From: Caldithrix sp.
Lineage (GTDB): Bacteria; KSB1; UBA2214; DYKH01
Reading direction: 5' to 3'
NCBI GenBank assembly: GCA_020722685.1
Contig: DYKH01000011.1
Coordinates: 18,625 to 69,074, forward strand
DNA length: 50,450 nucleotides
The notes beneath the pieces were generated by a model. That model saw only the letters and a list, made by a program, of their open reading frames with translations, made no database searches and was not told the origin of the DNA. The position numbers and the translations under genes were made by a program. How positions within the stretch are numbered: position 1 is the stretch's first letter; the number at the start of each line of letters is the position of its first letter. Positions 1 to 9,046 of this stretch are shown here, piece after piece.

Positions 1-51
1 CAAGAGCATGAGATGGGTGGCAAACCGATACAAAGAGTTCAGACTTTTCAT
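1..51 (-). CDS. Partial protein start, runs off the window
   Basis: An ATG at 51-49 on the minus strand is preceded by AAGGGA about ten bases upstream and lies 30 bases beyond the stop of the MTHFR fusion gene. Only 17 codons are visible, reading MKSLNSLYRFATHLMLL, a short basic then hydrophobic N-terminus that could begin a signal peptide or membrane segment. It is probably co-transcribed with the MTHFR gene. No function can be assigned from this fragment. Confidence 0.45.
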   Translation of the reverse strand, partial: MKSLNSLYRFATHLMLL

Positions 52-81
52 ATAGCCAATTCCCTTTTCATTGCACGGCAA

Positions 82-1932
82 TCAGCGCAGCACTTGCAGC
101 ACCTCGATTGCCAAATCGTATTTGTCCTTGATGAAAGGCGGCATCAAATAAAGACCTTTCACCTGCGACATTTGCTTTGTTTGCAGAATGGCTTCTTGCG
201 CGAGGCGGATGCCGATACTTTTGGCCTCTTCAGCGCTTTCAGCCTTTGCTAATTGTCGGGCTACGCTTTCGGGCACCACTACGCCGGGAACCTCATTGTT
301 GAGAAACTCCGCCATTCGGTAGCTGATCAACGGCATGACCCCTGCCAAAATTGGGACACTAATATCCTGGATACGTTCTAAGAAGCTTACCAACTGGCTT
401 GCCTCAAATACCGGCTGCGTGAGAATGTATTCGGCTCCGGCCTCCACCTTTTGATGCAGGCGATCAATTTCCAATTCCGGCTCAATGGCGACAGGATTGG
501 CGCCGACACCGATGTGCCAGCTTGTGGCCGAGCCAATGGCGTTGCCGGCAATGTCGTAACCGTGGTTCAAGCCGTTGACGATACGGGTCAGGCCGATGGA
601 ATCCACGTCGAACACGGCGGTAGCGTCCGGGTAGTTGCCGAACTTGGGGGGATCGCCGGTGACGAGCAAGATGTTGCGCAGGCCGAGGGCGTAAGCTCCC
701 AGCAAATCCGATTGCATGCCCAACAGGTTGCGGTCGCGGCAGCAATAATGAAGAATCGTTTCTACCGGCAGAGAGCGCTCGATGAGCTGGGCCAAGGCCA
801 TGGGCGACATGCGGGCCGAGGCACGCGGGCCGTCGGGGATGTTGATGGCATCCACGCCAAAGCCGACCAATTTGCGCACGCCAGCCAGCACTGCCGAGGG
901 GTCTACTCCGCGCGGCGAAAGCACCTCCACCGAAACGACGAATTTTTTCCCCAACCGGGCCGCCAGGGCCGATTTTTCTTCACGGGGCGTAACCTCGACG
1001 GCCACTTCCTTGTGCGGCTTCACTACTACGGCCGTAAATGGCTTGTGCGGCTGCAGGGCTCGGACCGCATTGGCGACGGCTTTGATGTGCTCCGGCGTCG
1101 TTCCACAGCAACCGCCGACGATATTTGCCCCAGCGGCGATAAAACGCCTGGCAAATTCCGCATGGTATTCCGGCGTGGACATGTACAAAACCCGCCCTTC
1201 GATGATGCGGGGATTGCCGGCATTCGGTTGAGCCGAGAGAAACTTACCGCCGGCCTTCGCCATGTTCTCAATAACCTCTAACATGGGTTGCGGGCCGACC
1301 GAACAGTTCGCACCCACCACGTTTGCTCCCGCTGAATTGAGGGCAGCCACCACGGCTTCGGGGCTTGCACCCAGCAGCGTCTTGCCTTCTTCATTAAAAG
1401 TCATTTGCGCAACGATTGGCAAGTCAGAAATCTCTTTTATCGCCTGAGTAGCAAGAACAATTTCATTGAGGTCGCTAAAGGTCTCAAGGATAAACAAGTC
1501 GACATTGCCTTGCAAAAGCCCCTCTGCCTGTTCTCGAAATGCTTCCTTGGCCTCGCTCGGGTTCAACGTTCCGAGAGACTTGAAGCGTGTACCAAGCGGG
1601 CCGATGGAGCCGGCAATATAAATTTCGGGATGGTCCGCCGATGCCCGGCGCGCTAATTCGGCGCCCCTTTGATTGATTAATCGGATTCTATCATCGAGAC
1701 CATGGGGCTTTAGCTTGAAGCGATTGGCGCCGAACGTATTAGTCTCCAGAATGTCTGCGCGCGCCGCCACGTAAGCTTGATGGATTCTAAGCACCAAATC
1801 TGGATCGGAGAGATTTAGCTCATCAAAGCATCGGTTTATGAAAATGCCATGGGCGTACAGCATCGTGCCCATGGCACCATCACATACCAGAATGGAGTTC
1901 TGTAGCTTTTCTAAGAATGGAATTGTGCTCAA
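82..1932 (-). CDS. Bifunctional homocysteine S-methyltransferase / methylenetetrahydrofolate reductase (YitJ type)
   Basis: This 616-residue cytoplasmic protein joins two one-carbon enzymes. Residues 1-295 form a homocysteine methyltransferase barrel with DGAMGTML at 18-25 and the zinc cysteines Cys210 (GANC) and Cys275-Cys276 (GGCCGTTPEH). Residues 330-616 form a MetF-type flavin reductase with TGDPPK at 425-430. The pair can reduce methylene-THF to methyl-THF and methylate homocysteine, as proposed for Bacillus YitJ-like fusions. The start is TTG at 1932, since an in-frame TAA lies just upstream and the first ATG is inside the DGAMGTML motif. The Shine-Dalgarno is weak. The length is normal for the fusion and no lesion is seen. 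The fusion assignment is secure; the methyl donor used in vivo is inferred. Confidence 0.93.
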   Translation of the reverse strand: MSTIPFLEKLQNSILVCDGAMGTMLYAHGIFINRCFDELNLSDPDLVLRIHQAYVAARADILETNTFGANRFKLKPHGLDDRIRLINQRGAELARRASADHPEIYIAGSIGPLGTRFKSLGTLNPSEAKEAFREQAEGLLQGNVDLFILETFSDLNEIVLATQAIKEISDLPIVAQMTFNEEGKTLLGASPEAVVAALNSAGANVVGANCSVGPQPMLEVIENMAKAGGKFLSAQPNAGNPRIIEGRVLYMSTPEYHAEFARRFIAAGANIVGGCCGTTPEHIKAVANAVRALQPHKPFTAVVVKPHKEVAVEVTPREEKSALAARLGKKFVVSVEVLSPRGVDPSAVLAGVRKLVGFGVDAINIPDGPRASARMSPMALAQLIERSLPVETILHYCCRDRNLLGMQSDLLGAYALGLRNILLVTGDPPKFGNYPDATAVFDVDSIGLTRIVNGLNHGYDIAGNAIGSATSWHIGVGANPVAIEPELEIDRLHQKVEAGAEYILTQPVFEASQLVSFLERIQDISVPILAGVMPLISYRMAEFLNNEVPGVVVPESVARQLAKAESAEEAKSIGIRLAQEAILQTKQMSQVKGLYLMPPFIKDKYDLAIEVLQVLR

Positions 1933-2016
1933 TTCAGGCTCACTTTAATCTCAATGCAACCTTGTTATTCCCTGGGCACCCAACCAAGGACAGGAAAACC
2001 CTTCCACCGGTGCAAA

Positions 2017-2050
2017 CAAAAATGATCGTTCTGGAGATCACTCCAGAACG
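2017..2050 (-). terminator. Probable intrinsic terminator of the metalloprotease-propeller gene
   Basis: CGTTCTGGAG at 2027-2036 and CTCCAGAACG at 2041-2050 form a perfect 10-bp stem with an ATCA loop. Read on the minus strand it is followed by ATCATTTTTG. It lies about 130 bases beyond the stop of the gene ending at 2178 and before the MTHFR gene. The T-run is offset by a few bases, so termination strength is uncertain. Confidence 0.5.
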
Positions 2051-2177
2051 GGAAATACATCGGGACATTTGTCCCCCCTCGGTTTCCATAATAAGGGAGA
2101 AATACCCCTTTCGCCCAGCATAAACATACGGGGCGATCAAGGGTGCTTCTTGAAATCAACTCGACCGGTGATTCAGA

Positions 2178-5100
2178 TTAGAAATCGGCCCCCATCGACC
2201 ACAGCACCTTCGGCACCTTGGCGCTATGATAGAAATCGGTCGGCCAGGCCAGGTCCATGCGCAAGAGCAAAAAGCCCAAATTCATCCTGGCGCCAAAGCC
2301 AAAGCTGGCAAATAGATCCTTTTCAGTCTCCGTCTCGTTAGGGCTACGGAAAGACCAATTCGTTTTTTCGCCTTTGTCCCAGGCGGCGCCCATGTCCAAG
2401 AACAATGCGCCGCCAACGTTCCACAGATCGATGGGCAGCGGGAAGCCCATCAGCAGTCGTCGCACCAGCGGGAAGCGAAATTCGATGTTCGTCATCAGGA
2501 AGCGATTTCCTTCCAGCGCGTAATAATCCGCGCCGCGCAATGGCATCTCGAATGAGGCGAAATAAATGTCCTCGATACGCTCGACACGAACACCGCGGTA
2601 AAAGTCGCGGTTGATCCAATTGGGCAAGCCGCCCAGAAAAAACTTTTGCGGGTATACCCCCTCACTAAATCCACCGGCACCGCGCAGGGCAAATGTATAC
2701 TCTCTGGTCAATCGGAAATATCGCCGCCAGTCTGCGCGGAAGGTGGTAAAATCAATGCCGTTACTGCCCATACCGGGACTGTAAGTGACTCCAATGGCCA
2801 TGCCGGTTCCATTGGTTGGTCCGGTGTAACCCCAAACACTCGTGTCCCGGACGTAGGTCAAATTGTTCAGCAAGAAATACCGGTTCCGGGGGGACAGAAA
2901 GTCGTTCTGGATGAGCAAGTCCACCAGATCATCCGGGAGCTCCAGGTAAGACCGGCTGATGCCCATGGCTGTCAGGCCGTAATCAAGTCGCTCATATCTA
3001 TTGAAAGGATTGCTCAGATACAAGCTGAGTCCGTAGTTGCGGTCGCGAACCCAGCCCGTTGTGCTCGACCAAAAATAGTAGGCATTATGAAAGCCGCCGG
3101 CGCCAATGTCTAAGCGGTGAGGCAAGTAAAGGTAGGTGAGTGCATAGTCCGCGTTGCGCAAATCACCGAACAAGCTGGCCGCGATGTTCACCCGGTGATT
3201 CCCCAACACGTCGGACAAGAGAATGTTGGTATAGCCCTGCGTCCCGAAAAATTGACTATAGCCAACCGAACCGTAAACCAAATCGGGCGACAGCTTGACT
3301 TTGTAGTTATGCACCTTAAACTCGCCGGTCGGCAGGGCGTATTGCGTCGAGTCCAAAAAGACCTTCTTGAGAGGTTCTTCTTTTTTGATTTCACCTTGGG
3401 CAAAGGATTCGTCAAAAACAAAATTGCGGTACTTTCTCAGATCCTCATCCGCTTTCTTCCGATGAAAATCGACCACCTCTCCGGCAATCTCCTCTTTTCC
3501 TTCGTCGTATCCCCTCTTGCCCTCACGGAGATTTTTTACAAACTGGGTTTCCTGCACGGTGATTTCGTGGGGCTTGATCTCCAAAGGGTTTTTCAATAGG
3601 AAGAGGTCGTAGCCGGCGTAGTAAAAGGACGTGAAAACCAACTGGTTGGCGTCTCCGCCCCAGCGCGGTTGAAATGCGCCCGTCAAGACATTGGTGATCG
3701 GCCACTCTTCCCCTGTCTGGATCTCTTTCAGATAGATATTGTTGACGCCGGAGCGGTCGCTCACATAGGCAATATAGCGACCGTCGGGGGAATAGATCGG
3801 CGTCCGTTCCAGAAATTCGCCTTCAACCAGGCGCCTCATGCCGCTGCCGTCCGCTTTGACTTCGTAGATGTCATAATTTTTCATCTTGATATGAAGGGGC
3901 GTATAGTTGGGTGGCAGTTCTCCGTCCGTATAAGCGTCACGATCGCTGGAAAAAACCAGCTTGCTTCCGTCCGCCGACCAGCTCGGCTCCACGTCGCTGA
4001 ACAAATCGTCGGTAATCTTGCGCAGTTTTTTTGTTTTTAGATTATAGGCGTATAGATCGCTCTGACCGGTTTTCACGCCCATGAACGCAATCTCGTCGCC
4101 CTTTGGACTCCAGGCCGGATTGTAAATGCCGTCCAAACCCAGGCTGTAGCTGGATTCGATGTCGCCACTCTTGACGTTGACGATGTGCAATGCATCTTCG
4201 GCTCCGGACTTGGCGGAGAAAACGACCTTTTTGTCGTCCGGACTCCAGCTTATACCGGGTCCGCGCAGCCAATGCAACTCCTCCAAAGATCCGGCGCGCT
4301 GGCCATGCACCAGCTTCTTCAGCACCGTTCCATCGATGGCGCTGACCAGATAGATGTCAAAATAATCGTCTTTGTCGGAAAGGTAGGCGATCTTGTCGCC
4401 ATTGTTGCTCATGGACGGGCTGATGTTAATAAAGCTGCCATCTTTGCGGTGATCGGTGAGGCGCTTGGCTATTTCTTCCGGTTCCTTGCGGTCGGCAATG
4501 TCAGGCCAGTACTTGCGTTTTAGATAACGATGCCAGCGCTTGCTGAGCTCTTCCGTCTCGATGCCAATCGCTTGTTTGAGGCCACGATCAAAGCTCTTGT
4601 TGATTTTTACCTTGCCCAATAGCTCGCCGACTTTTTCATCGCCGTAACGCTCAGCGATATAGTTCCATACCGACTGCCCGCCTTTATAGGCGAGGAAGGC
4701 GGAAAGCAAAGGTATCTCCGGAACGTAACCGTTAAGTGTGGCATCGCGCATGAACATGTCGCTTTCGATGTCCCAGCCACGGCTTTCGTATTCCGCCAGG
4801 CCTTCTACAAACCAACCGGGTAGCTGCAACTGCGTCAAGCCAGTGATGATCGACTGCACGCCAGCGCCGTAAACCATTTGCAGCATGACCGCGTGCGTCA
4901 GCTCATGGTGAATAACGTGACGGAATTTTTCCCATTCACCTTCGTAAGGAATGACCACGCGGTTCTTGAAAAACTCGGTAAAGCCGCCCACGGATTCTTC
5001 CGGCGGGCTCAGATCAACGTTGGTCTGCTCAAAATCATTGTGACTATTGTAGACGATGATTTTGATGCGATCGGCGAGATCGTAACGAAAGTCCTTGCGC

Positions 5101-5315
5101 AACAATTGATAGCTTTCTTCGGCAACATGAGCCACAAAGGTTGCCACCCCCTTACCGCCGTCGGTAAAATAGATGTCAAAGTGCTCGGATTGGAGATACT
5201 GCCATTCAAAAGTGCCGTACTGCACCTTATTCTTGCCAAAGTATTGGGCCTGCACATGCCCGAAGGCAAAGATAAGAATAGCCAAGAAGAAAAATACGAT
5301 TTTACCGCCTTGCAT
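2178..5315 (-). CDS. Secreted gluzincin protease - TolB-like propeller - BamA-like barrel fusion
   Basis: ATG at 5315 follows AAGGGAG seven bases upstream, giving about 1045 residues; a longer reading to 5354 lacks such a site. Residues 1-23 are a signal peptide ending VQA. A peptidase-MA-like domain carries HELTH (His137, Glu138, His141) and PGWFVEGLAE with Glu171 as likely third zinc ligand. The middle holds several WD40-like PD40 repeats (SPDGRYIAY, SADGSKLVFSSD types). The last 350 or so residues resemble a surface-antigen/BamA barrel and end in Phe, the usual outer-membrane barrel end. The protein is probably outer-membrane, with protease and propeller facing the periplasm. Its substrate is unknown. 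The domains are individually common; the three-part fusion is notable. Confidence 0.85.
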   Translation of the reverse strand: MQGGKIVFFFLAILIFAFGHVQAQYFGKNKVQYGTFEWQYLQSEHFDIYFTDGGKGVATFVAHVAEESYQLLRKDFRYDLADRIKIIVYNSHNDFEQTNVDLSPPEESVGGFTEFFKNRVVIPYEGEWEKFRHVIHHELTHAVMLQMVYGAGVQSIITGLTQLQLPGWFVEGLAEYESRGWDIESDMFMRDATLNGYVPEIPLLSAFLAYKGGQSVWNYIAERYGDEKVGELLGKVKINKSFDRGLKQAIGIETEELSKRWHRYLKRKYWPDIADRKEPEEIAKRLTDHRKDGSFINISPSMSNNGDKIAYLSDKDDYFDIYLVSAIDGTVLKKLVHGQRAGSLEELHWLRGPGISWSPDDKKVVFSAKSGAEDALHIVNVKSGDIESSYSLGLDGIYNPAWSPKGDEIAFMGVKTGQSDLYAYNLKTKKLRKITDDLFSDVEPSWSADGSKLVFSSDRDAYTDGELPPNYTPLHIKMKNYDIYEVKADGSGMRRLVEGEFLERTPIYSPDGRYIAYVSDRSGVNNIYLKEIQTGEEWPITNVLTGAFQPRWGGDANQLVFTSFYYAGYDLFLLKNPLEIKPHEITVQETQFVKNLREGKRGYDEGKEEIAGEVVDFHRKKADEDLRKYRNFVFDESFAQGEIKKEEPLKKVFLDSTQYALPTGEFKVHNYKVKLSPDLVYGSVGYSQFFGTQGYTNILLSDVLGNHRVNIAASLFGDLRNADYALTYLYLPHRLDIGAGGFHNAYYFWSSTTGWVRDRNYGLSLYLSNPFNRYERLDYGLTAMGISRSYLELPDDLVDLLIQNDFLSPRNRYFLLNNLTYVRDTSVWGYTGPTNGTGMAIGVTYSPGMGSNGIDFTTFRADWRRYFRLTREYTFALRGAGGFSEGVYPQKFFLGGLPNWINRDFYRGVRVERIEDIYFASFEMPLRGADYYALEGNRFLMTNIEFRFPLVRRLLMGFPLPIDLWNVGGALFLDMGAAWDKGEKTNWSFRSPNETETEKDLFASFGFGARMNLGFLLLRMDLAWPTDFYHSAKVPKVLWSMGADF

Positions 5316-5943
5316 ATTAACTCCCTTCCTTGCTTTTTTCAAGCAAGAGGTCAAAGCCTGAATAATGCTGTTTCACAGGAATTTCCCTGACCGCTGGGCC
5401 GCTCGACAATCATAGAAATGCCTAAAACCTGCGGGAGGTTGCTATGAGTAGAAACGGAGCATCCTCGGTTCCATCCGGTCTTTGAAAACACCCTCCAGCA
5501 GGTTTTGCCCAAGTATTTCCGTAGTAAGTCGCCAAAGATTTAACACTGCGAAGCCAAAGATCCTTGCATAGATTTTGTCCGCTTGCAGCCGGCGTAGCGA
5601 GGTACGTTCAAGATTAGCTCATTCGCGCCAATCGGGTGATTTTTGTTCTGCGAACGTTAATGAAATAGCGCCTAAAAATCAAGATAAAACTCAGTATTCG
5701 ATCTCTCTAACAATTATGCGTCAAATGCCTATTCCGACGCTATTGAGCCGCGCAAAGATTGTCAAATGACGACTCTATTACGCCAACGGCGGAATAAGAG
5801 TTCCCCATTGATTTCATCTGTTTTCGGCAAGAAAGCCTTGATCCCGAATCTATCAATTGCTTTTTACTGGTGCACTCGTTATATTTTCGTCCACGTTTCA
5901 CTTCTTTGCTGGGCATCTGGCACTTTAACGGGAGCAGCTTAAA
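5316..5943. other. Intergenic stretch with an inverted repeat
   Basis: No convincing gene lies in these 628 bases. AAAACCTGCGGGAGG at 5424-5438 and CCTCCAGCAGGTTTT at 5492-5506 form an inverted repeat with one mismatch in 15. The rest is AT-rich in its second half and should hold promoters for the divergent flanking genes, but no clear -35/-10 pair was identified. Confidence 0.5.
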
Positions 5944-6768
5944 ATGAAGCGGACAATCTGGCTGTGGCTTGCCGCAGTTATCATTACCGTAGCATCAGCG
6001 GTCTATCAGCGGAAAACCGGCCCAACCTATCCACTTAGTGGAGACATCGATCTGGACGGCAGTCAAATAACCTATGAGCTGGGTCGCACCTACGCGGGGG
6101 AGGGAGACCAACCCGTGGTTATCAACGCGCCGGACACGCTCGTAAGCGGTGTTTTAGTTTGGCGCCGGTACAAATCTAATGATGAATGGAGCCAAGTCGC
6201 CCTCGATCGAGCCGGCAACGATCTTGTGACGGCATTACCGCATCAACCGCCCGCTGGCAAGCTGGAATACCATTTACAATTGCACAAGGGCGACAAAACA
6301 CTCTCACTGCCTGCCGACGAAAACCTGGTTACTCGCTTCAAAGGCGAAGTTCCGGCTACGATCCTCATTCCCCACATTCTTCTTATGTTCTTTGGTATGC
6401 TGATTTCCAACAGGGCGGGCTTAGAGATGCTTTATTCCACTGAGCACGTTAAGCTCTACGCTCTGTGGGCGACGGTGTTGTTGTTTTTGGGTGGAATGGT
6501 GATTGGCCCCATTGTACAGAAATTTGCCTTTGGCGCATTTTGGACCGGTTTTCCATTGGGGTTCGACCTGACGGACAATAAGACTCTCGTCGCGCAAATC
6601 GTCTGGATTATCGCGCTGGTCACAACCTTCTCCAAGCGACAGGCCCGCTGGTGGGTGTTGGCGGCTTCACTCATCACGTTGGCGGTTTTCATGATTCCGC
6701 ACAGCCTGCGCGGATCCGAATTGGATTATTCCAAGCTGCCCGCCGCTTCCCAGCAGGGCCAAAGATAG
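5944..6768 (+). CDS. Membrane protein of unknown function with a periplasmic domain
   Basis: ATG at 5944 has GGGAG upstream. The 274-residue product has an N-terminal helix (about 4-20), then about 115 hydrophilic residues rich in beta-type alternation that may be an Ig-like extracytoplasmic domain (21-135). Four hydrophobic helices follow at about 137-156, 170-190, 219-235 and 241-257. A conserved-looking GGMVIGPIVQK segment and an aromatic FWTGFPLGFD loop sit between the second and third of these helices. The topology suggests an inner-membrane protein with its soluble domain outside. I do not recognise the family and assign no function. It stands alone on its strand with a likely terminator just downstream. 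Confidence 0.8.
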   Translation: MKRTIWLWLAAVIITVASAVYQRKTGPTYPLSGDIDLDGSQITYELGRTYAGEGDQPVVINAPDTLVSGVLVWRRYKSNDEWSQVALDRAGNDLVTALPHQPPAGKLEYHLQLHKGDKTLSLPADENLVTRFKGEVPATILIPHILLMFFGMLISNRAGLEMLYSTEHVKLYALWATVLLFLGGMVIGPIVQKFAFGAFWTGFPLGFDLTDNKTLVAQIVWIIALVTTFSKRQARWWVLAASLITLAVFMIPHSLRGSELDYSKLPAASQQGQR

Positions 6769-6819
6769 AATCACCGGTACGAGAATCTCAGATTGGGGAT
6801 TCATAGGTCACACAGAAAG

Positions 6820-6850
6820 AATCCCCGGAAGAATCAGGGGATTTCGTTTT
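6820..6850 (+). terminator. Probable intrinsic terminator
   Basis: AATCCCC at 6820-6826 pairs with GGGGATT at 6837-6843, followed by TTCGTTTT. It lies 50 bases beyond the plus-strand membrane-protein gene and before the end of the convergent DUF4432 gene. The stem is only seven base pairs, so this is a moderate call. Confidence 0.45.
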
Positions 6851-6872
6851 CTGCCAACCAAAGCAGTTCCGC

Positions 6873-7961
6873 TTACGCGTCCATTCCGCGCAGCTTGGAT
6901 TCGAAGGCGCGAATCTCGTGATTCGAGGCCAGGACGCCAATTTCCAAACGAAAAGTAACAGATTCGCCGGGCATCAACGTTTTTAATCGACCCTCACGAC
7001 GGGCGGATGCGCGACCTTCCGGAATGCAATTGCCCGGCTCCATTCCCACAACATAGGTTCCTTCTCCAACCATCTTCCACTGCGTGTATCTTGGCAATTC
7101 GGCTTTGGGATAGCTGAGATAGACGCCGATGCCTTGGTTATTGTTGAAGCGCCGGTTGACGATCGCAACGTTGACGATTCCCTTCTCGTCCGCGTCGTGG
7201 TCGATGAAAAAGCATTGCTCCGCGTACCCGGATGTCGGTCCTTCAAAACGATCAAAAATCTCAGCCCCTTTGGCAGCTTCCTCATCTCGGGGCTCCATAT
7301 CTTCTACCACGGCCAAGAGCTCTCCTTCTTCATCCACAACTGGGAATCCTATGTTGCAGTGGTAAAGCAGCATAAGGGGTGTTTCCTGAAAGCCTTGATT
7401 CTCGACCACGTCTTTGATCCAGACTCTCGATTGCCCCATGCGCGCGTGAATGCTGCGGTGCATCACCAAATTGGCGCCGAAGATGCGCGTCTCCCGAACG
7501 TCGCCCGTGGCCCAAAGCACATAGTCATCGTTTTCCCAATCGGCGCCAAAGGAAACGTTTTTCGCCGGAATGTTCGAGATCCGTCCGTGCTGACCTAACT
7601 CCTCGCCCTTATCCTCGTTCGGAGAGCCCGCTTGAGTCAGCCCACAGGTGACCAGCAAGCCTCCGTAAAAAGACCATAGCCAGCCAATGCCATACGGGTC
7701 ATAGAAAGCTGGAGCCGTAGGACCGGCCGGCGCGTGCCAGCAGAGGGAGCTACCGTTGAACTTGGCTTCGAAAATATCCAACGCTCGATCTTGTAGCACA
7801 GTGAATTCCAGACCGCTGCCGGTCTTGAATTCCAAGGCTCGGACTCCGCGTTCATTACCATTCACAAGCTCAACGGGACTGACGCCAGCAACTTGCGACA
7901 TGTCGCCGACCAAACGGAGCAGCTCGCTTTTGCTGTAGTTTCTACCGAATAAATTAGCCAT
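6873..7961 (-). CDS. DUF4432 / aldose-1-epimerase-like protein
   Basis: The start chosen is ATG at 7961, with GAGGT upstream; the open frame extends to 8144 but lacks a good ribosome site. The 362-residue cytoplasmic product resembles DUF4432 proteins, which have the galactose mutarotase-like supersandwich fold. Visible family-like features are LGQHGRISNIPA near residue 130, the LLYHCNIGFP strand near 200 and the C-terminal ALEPGNC-like segment MEPGNCIPEGR. Such proteins probably bind or interconvert sugars, but the substrate is unknown. The neighbours give no pathway clue. The fold assignment is fairly secure and the enzymatic role is not. Confidence 0.75.
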   Translation of the reverse strand: MANLFGRNYSKSELLRLVGDMSQVAGVSPVELVNGNERGVRALEFKTGSGLEFTVLQDRALDIFEAKFNGSSLCWHAPAGPTAPAFYDPYGIGWLWSFYGGLLVTCGLTQAGSPNEDKGEELGQHGRISNIPAKNVSFGADWENDDYVLWATGDVRETRIFGANLVMHRSIHARMGQSRVWIKDVVENQGFQETPLMLLYHCNIGFPVVDEEGELLAVVEDMEPRDEEAAKGAEIFDRFEGPTSGYAEQCFFIDHDADEKGIVNVAIVNRRFNNNQGIGVYLSYPKAELPRYTQWKMVGEGTYVVGMEPGNCIPEGRASARREGRLKTLMPGESVTFRLEIGVLASNHEIRAFESKLRGMDA

Positions 7962-8519
7962 ACTGACCTCGCTTTGCTTCTCTCTTTTCGTTCGTTGAAA
8001 ATGATAACTCGGGCCATTTCGCGCGCGAAAATTTTCATGATTTCCGGGCCAGTAGACGCCGCCATGAGTAACACTCTGGCAGGAAGGAGTCATTGCATCT
8101 CCATCCCAAGAAGCCGGCCCGCGAAACCGGAAATCTTGTTTCAAAGGAAGGTATTCGTGCTATGGGGCGGGCCATCGAATTCCGATTCGCCGCAACGGGG
8201 GTAACATAGATTTTTTGTTGTTAAAAGTCAAGGGGCAAAATGATGGATGAACCAGATGCATTTGGGCGTTTTATGTTTGCGGCGATGTTTCAAGGTCGGT
8301 CAAGGGCGCACCCGCACTTGCCATCTTGCAAGCTGCCTTTGCCGTTTTGGCAAGATGACAAGTGGAGGTCTTGATCTCTTAAGAAAGGTTAAGAGTGTCT
8401 AACTCTCGGAACTTGCGAAGCATACGACGCTCGCCAGAAATGTGGCACGCGGTTTGAAAAAGAATTGGGCGAAAGTGGAAAACCAACATGAACCCAAATG
8501 ATGAATTGGAGGTGATTTT
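7962..8519. other. Intergenic region with a long imperfect palindrome, upstream of hsp20
   Basis: This 558-base gap between divergent genes holds no convincing gene. CACTTGCCATCTTGC (8315-8329) and GCAAGATGACAAGTG (8350-8364) pair over 15 bases with one mismatch around a 20-base loop. A sigma-54-like promoter candidate lies at 8443-8457. The palindrome core resembles a second repeat near 43.8 kb. Confidence 0.5.
8443..8457 (+). promoter_or_regulatory. Candidate sigma-54 promoter for hsp20
   Basis: TGGCACG, four bases, then TTGA matches the TGGCACG-N4-TTGC consensus except that the final C of the -12 GC is A. The inferred start of transcription would lie about 50 bases before the hsp20 ATG. 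The -12 mismatch is at an important position, so the call is tentative. Confidence 0.3.
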
Positions 8520-8963
8520 ATGGCTATCATTAGATGGCGACCCTTTGGCGAAATGATGAACCTACAAAGGGAAATGAACCGCATGTTCGATGCGTTCATG
8601 CGCACTCCGGAAGAGGAGGAAAGCTTCAAGGGGACCTGGAGCCCGGAGGTTGACATTAGGGAGACCCCTGAGGCGATCATCATTCAGGCCGAGCTGCCCG
8701 GCATGAAAAAGGATGAAATCAAGCTCTCCATCCGCGACAACACACTGCAAATGTCCGGGGAAAAGAAAATGGAAGAGGAAAAGAAGGGTGAGACGTTTCA
8801 TCGCGTCGAGAGAGTTTATGGCAGCTTTTGCAGAACCTTCACTCTGCCGAGCATGGTAGATGCCGCGAAAATTCAGGCGGTCTTCAAAGATGGTGTTCTC
8901 CATCTCACTCTGCCCAAAACGGAGGAGTCCAAGCCGAAAGAAATACCCATCAAAACAGTGTAG
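8520..8963 (+). CDS. Small heat shock protein, Hsp20 / alpha-crystallin family
   Basis: ATG at 8520 is preceded by a strong GGAGGTGA. The 147-residue protein has the standard layout: a short N-terminal arm beginning MAIIRWRPFGE, an alpha-crystallin domain from about residue 45 (EVDIRETPEAIIIQAELPG) to 135 with the FKDGVLHLTLPK signature, and a C-terminal IPI anchor motif in KEIPIKTV. It acts as an ATP-independent holdase that keeps unfolding proteins soluble in the cytoplasm. It is monocistronic, ending in a clear bidirectional terminator. A sigma-54-like element lies upstream. Confidence 0.95.
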   Translation: MAIIRWRPFGEMMNLQREMNRMFDAFMRTPEEEESFKGTWSPEVDIRETPEAIIIQAELPGMKKDEIKLSIRDNTLQMSGEKKMEEEKKGETFHRVERVYGSFCRTFTLPSMVDAAKIQAVFKDGVLHLTLPKTEESKPKEIPIKTV

Positions 8964-9018
8964 AAAGCGGTGATGGCCAGCACTGTTGGGCTGTCGGCTG
9001 CAAAGAAAGCTCCTCGAA

Positions 9019-9046
9019 AAGGCGTCTACGCGTTAGACGCCTTTTT
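9019..9046. terminator. Bidirectional intrinsic terminator between hsp20 and the serine acetyltransferase gene
   Basis: AAGGCGTCTA (9019-9028), loop CGCGT and TAGACGCCTT (9034-9043) form a perfect 10-bp stem, followed by TTTTT on the plus strand and TTTT on the minus strand. It sits exactly between the ends of two convergent genes. Confidence 0.85.

Noticed and set aside
2646..5390. Several plus-strand open frames of 100-170 codons opposite the metalloprotease-propeller gene
   Set aside because: They are antisense shadows of a gene with clear domains and have no ribosome sites or recognisable motifs.
5444..5485. Thirteen-codon open frame after GGGAGG
   Set aside because: Too short and unsupported; it lies inside an inverted repeat and no attenuation context is seen.
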